A stretch of DNA of 24,702 nt from CAYWMP01 sp964459445 (GTDB lineage: Bacteria > Desulfobacterota > DSM-4660 > Desulfatiglandales > HGW-15): contig CAYWMP010000085.1 of assembly GCA_964459445.1 (NCBI GenBank), positions 1-24,702 of the forward strand, written 5' to 3'. The notes under the pieces were generated by a model. That model saw only the letters and a program-made list of their open reading frames with translations. It was not told the origin of the DNA and searched no databases. This document shows, in pieces, positions 22,749 through 24,702 of the stretch (within the stretch, counting starts at the first letter, position 1; every line of letters begins with the position of its first letter). A program made the translations under genes and the position numbers.

Positions 22749-22952
22749 ATGGAAACTGAACATGAGGAAATACGATTCGGGATGGTGGCGGTCAAGATGG
22801 GCTTTGTGACGCCTGAGCAGGTTGTTAAGGCCCTGGAGATCCAAGTCACGGAAGATCTTTCCCAAGGGACGCATAGACGCATAGGCAAGATATTGCTGGA
22901 CCAACGTCTCATAGACCAGGGACAAATTGATGAAATAGTCCAATCCATGTAA
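22749..22952 (+). CDS. Stand-alone MshEN/GspE-N-like domain protein
   Basis: A 67-residue protein. The pattern FGMVAVKMGFVTPEQVVKALEIQ...RRIGKILLDQRLIDQGQIDEIVQSM resembles the paired helix-turn units of the N-terminal domain of type II/IV secretion ATPases, some of which bind cyclic di-GMP. Here the domain stands alone with no ATPase. Many Desulfobacterota carry such short forms. The start is ATG 22749, as AGAGG lies 10 bases upstream; TTG 22713 abuts a strong AGGAGG and is less likely. No partner is visible in the window. Confidence 0.7.
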   Translation: METEHEEIRFGMVAVKMGFVTPEQVVKALEIQVTEDLSQGTHRRIGKILLDQRLIDQGQIDEIVQSM

Positions 22953-22987
22953 TTAGATATTTCTAAATATTTCAAAGGGGCAGAATA

Positions 22988-23037
22988 TTTGACAGGATAA
23001 CCTACCTGCGCCAAGGCTTCGGCAGGTAGACAGGATC
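22988..23037. repeat. Dispersed palindromic repeat, copy B
   Basis: It starts TTTGACAGGATAACCT exactly like copy A at 5741, and keeps the CGCCAAGGCT core. Outer stem bases differ but still pair (CTACCTG with CAGGTAG), so the fold is preserved. Confidence 0.8.
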
Positions 23038-23140
23038 AAAAGGCTTTTCCGGGATTGAATCTTGGAATCGTCAAAATACGGGCCACCCATGATAATACTT
23101 TGAGTCCTTGTTTAAGACCGATCATCCCGTCAATCATGTT

Positions 23141-23163
23141 TATCCGCCTTAAGTCTGGCGGAT
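23141..23163. repeat. TATCCGCC hairpin
   Basis: ATCCGCC pairs with GGCGGAT around TTAAGTCT. The left 11 bases, TATCCGCCTTA, are identical to the ends of the element at 5974-6070. It lies 45 bases before the pyrB start. Confidence 0.6.
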
Positions 23164-23207
23164 TAATCCAGTCTAATTAAAGTTCAAATGATCAAATGGA
23201 GGCAAAG

Positions 23208-24272
23208 ATGACAGTCCAGGATGATAGATTTGCGGAATTTGAACAATTGCCCAGCGAGGAAAAGAGTAAATGCTTTGAAAAAGATGGCCGGCTTTTCGAC
23301 ATGATCATCTCCCAGCAATTGAACCGCGAAATCATTGATGACATCTATAGCATTACCAATCAGCTCAGATCCATATCAAAGAGCAGGAGCGGATCTCTGT
23401 TCCTTCAAGGCCTCCTCATTCATAAACGGGCAATGCTTTATTTTGCCCAACCCTCATCGAGGACGTTTCTTTCCTTCATGAGCGCTTGTCATATCCTTGG
23501 CATGAGGACATTAGAAATCAGGGACCCCAGGGTCTCGTCAGAAATCAAGGGGGAGAGTTTTGATGACAGTCTCCGGACTTTCTCTTCGTACACAGACTTG
23601 ATCATCATTCGGCATGTAGGGCAAAATAAGGCCGAACGCGCGGCATGGCTTCTAAACAACTACAGCAATCGACCGGTACCGATCATAAACGGGGGTTCGG
23701 GGAGCGACCAGCATCCCACCCAGGCTATTCTTGATGTGTATACACTTCAAAGGTCCTTTGAGGAAGTGGGCGGGATGGATGGAAAAACGATTTTGATGTG
23801 CGGTGATCTCAGAAGAGGCAGAACAGTTAGATCGTTGAGCTATCTGATGAAGAACTTTGATGATATTAAAATTATCTATGCCGCACCAAAAGCATTTCAA
23901 ATGAAAGAGGACGTTTGCACGTATCTTGATCGACAGGGAATCCCCTACATCGTTGAAACCGATGCGCTAATGAATGTGCTGTCTGCGGCTGATGCGATAT
24001 ACATGACTCGAATTCAGGACGAGCACGACGAGGTTGCAGGGGAATCAAAGGGGGTTGACATATCGAAGTTCAAGATTGGGCTGGAAGACATGGCAAAAGT
24101 CAGAACCAATGCGATAATCATGCACCCGTTTCCGCGAAGAAATGAGATCGATGTCGCTATCGATTCGGATCCGAGGGCCATGTATTGGCGCCAGGAACGA
24201 AATGGTATGTGGACGCGAGCTGCCCTGATTGCCTACATATTCAATGTCCACGAAGAAATTATAAACTATTAG
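23208..24272 (+). CDS. pyrB: Aspartate carbamoyltransferase catalytic chain
   Basis: Joins carbamoyl phosphate and aspartate in the second step of pyrimidine synthesis. The 354-residue protein is longer than the roughly 310-residue E. coli chain, mostly through an N-terminal extension of about 40 residues. Carbamoyl-phosphate site: PSSRTFLSF. The 80s loop is SSEIKGES. Later motifs are IIRHVGQNKAERAA, GSDQHPTQAILDVYTL, GDLRRGRTVRSL, and HPFPRRNEID. The start is ATG 23208, with GGAGG at 23198-23202 and 5 bases of spacing; ATG 23196 overlaps it. No pyrI or pyrC is adjacent, and a dispersed repeat precedes it. Confidence 0.92.
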   Translation: MTVQDDRFAEFEQLPSEEKSKCFEKDGRLFDMIISQQLNREIIDDIYSITNQLRSISKSRSGSLFLQGLLIHKRAMLYFAQPSSRTFLSFMSACHILGMRTLEIRDPRVSSEIKGESFDDSLRTFSSYTDLIIIRHVGQNKAERAAWLLNNYSNRPVPIINGGSGSDQHPTQAILDVYTLQRSFEEVGGMDGKTILMCGDLRRGRTVRSLSYLMKNFDDIKIIYAAPKAFQMKEDVCTYLDRQGIPYIVETDALMNVLSAADAIYMTRIQDEHDEVAGESKGVDISKFKIGLEDMAKVRTNAIIMHPFPRRNEIDVAIDSDPRAMYWRQERNGMWTRAALIAYIFNVHEEIINY

Positions 24273-24541
24273 CTCCAAAGACAGGTTCCAAGGTTCCCAG
24301 TTCAAGGTTCAGCACCGCCTCTTGCCGCCGAAGCGGCCAGTTTGATCAAAAAACTGACTCCGGCGCTGCGTAGTCAGATACGAGGGGTTGATAGTTAAAA
24401 GATTTTTAAACTTCGAGCCTTAAACCTCTGATCCTCTAAACTTGAATCTACCGCTTTGGGTAAGATTTTCGTGGCTTGGTGCCTCGCGCAGCGCAGGCGC
24501 TTGCGCCGCGTGTTGTGGCTGAAATATTTCGAGGAAATGTT

Positions 24542-24702
24542 GTGGTTTACTATGTTTATTTTGACAGTTACGGACATGTAAGACAGGTTATCAACAAAGA
24601 GGAATTGGCGGCGCAATATAGCGGCGATCCCGATGTATTTCTTGAGTCCATGCGAAAACTGGCGCCGGATGCCGATAATGAACGAGCCGCCGGTCATGTG
24701 GG
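24542..24702 (+). CDS. Unidentified protein, N-terminal part
   Basis: A frame open to the right edge, starting at GTG 24542 with GAGGA (24531-24535) and 6 bases of spacing. The first 53 residues include VYYVYFDSYGHVRQVINKEEL and SGDPDVFLESMRKLAPDADNERAAGH, with protein-like composition and codon use. Upstream in-frame GTG codons at 24515 and 24479 are alternatives without a ribosome site. No family is recognised from this fragment. Confidence 0.5.
   Translation, partial: MVYYVYFDSYGHVRQVINKEELAAQYSGDPDVFLESMRKLAPDADNERAAGHV

Noticed and set aside
24273..24541. Short repeats of the GGTTCCAAGGTTCCCAGTTC kind and a weak hairpin after pyrB
   Set aside because: The arms are short and no T-run follows, so neither a terminator nor a repeat family could be supported.

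Overview
The window looks like chromosomal DNA of an anaerobic Desulfobacterota-type bacterium (former Deltaproteobacteria). This is an inference from gene content: a glycyl radical enzyme, a spore-photoproduct-lyase-like radical SAM protein, a sigma-54 promoter on a small secreted protein, a lone MshEN-like domain protein, and dispersed palindromes of the CGCCAAGGCTACGG kind. No rRNA, tRNA, CRISPR array, transposase or phage gene was found. Two genes run off the edges: the glycyl radical enzyme at the left and an unidentified gene at the right.

Layout. Bases 1-1731 (minus): a FadR/GntR-family regulator leads a glycyl radical enzyme gene, with a perfect 31-bp palindrome containing TGGT-N3-ACCA just before the regulator. 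Bases 2189-2609: a cold shock protein with its own promoter, structured leader and terminator. Bases 2669-3307 (minus): an XRE-cupin regulator with a near-consensus sigma-70 promoter. Bases 3483-5723 (minus): kbl-tdh, the two-step threonine-to-glycine pathway. Bases 5724-6268: a repeat-rich gap. Bases 6269-6682: a small fibronectin-III-like protein.

Bases 6976-12351 (plus) hold the most unusual block: a DUF885-type metallopeptidase-like protein, a permuted ATP-grasp-like protein, a SAM methyltransferase and a tryptophanase-type beta-eliminating lyase. The last three are tightly spaced. Together they could act on a modified amino acid or small peptide, but no known pathway is recognised.

Bases 12648-15455: a YkgJ-like cysteine-cluster protein, a truncated cysteine desulfurase fragment, a LysM-LysM-RlpA protein without a signal peptide, and a secreted protein with EF-hand-like loops behind a textbook -24/-12 promoter. 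Bases 15703-18090: a divergent flavoprotein disulfide reductase preceded by nested palindromes and a 29-codon leader ORF, then a repeat-rich gap and a flavin reductase-like protein. Bases 18338-20300: an SPL-like radical SAM protein and Hsp33 (hslO). Bases 20540-24272: a conserved-looking unknown protein, a lipoprotein, an MshEN-like domain protein and aspartate carbamoyltransferase (pyrB). A further gene starts near 24542.

Three families of dispersed palindromes mark several intergenic gaps. No computation or database search was available. Family names rest on motifs read by eye, and start codons were chosen mainly from Shine-Dalgarno spacing.
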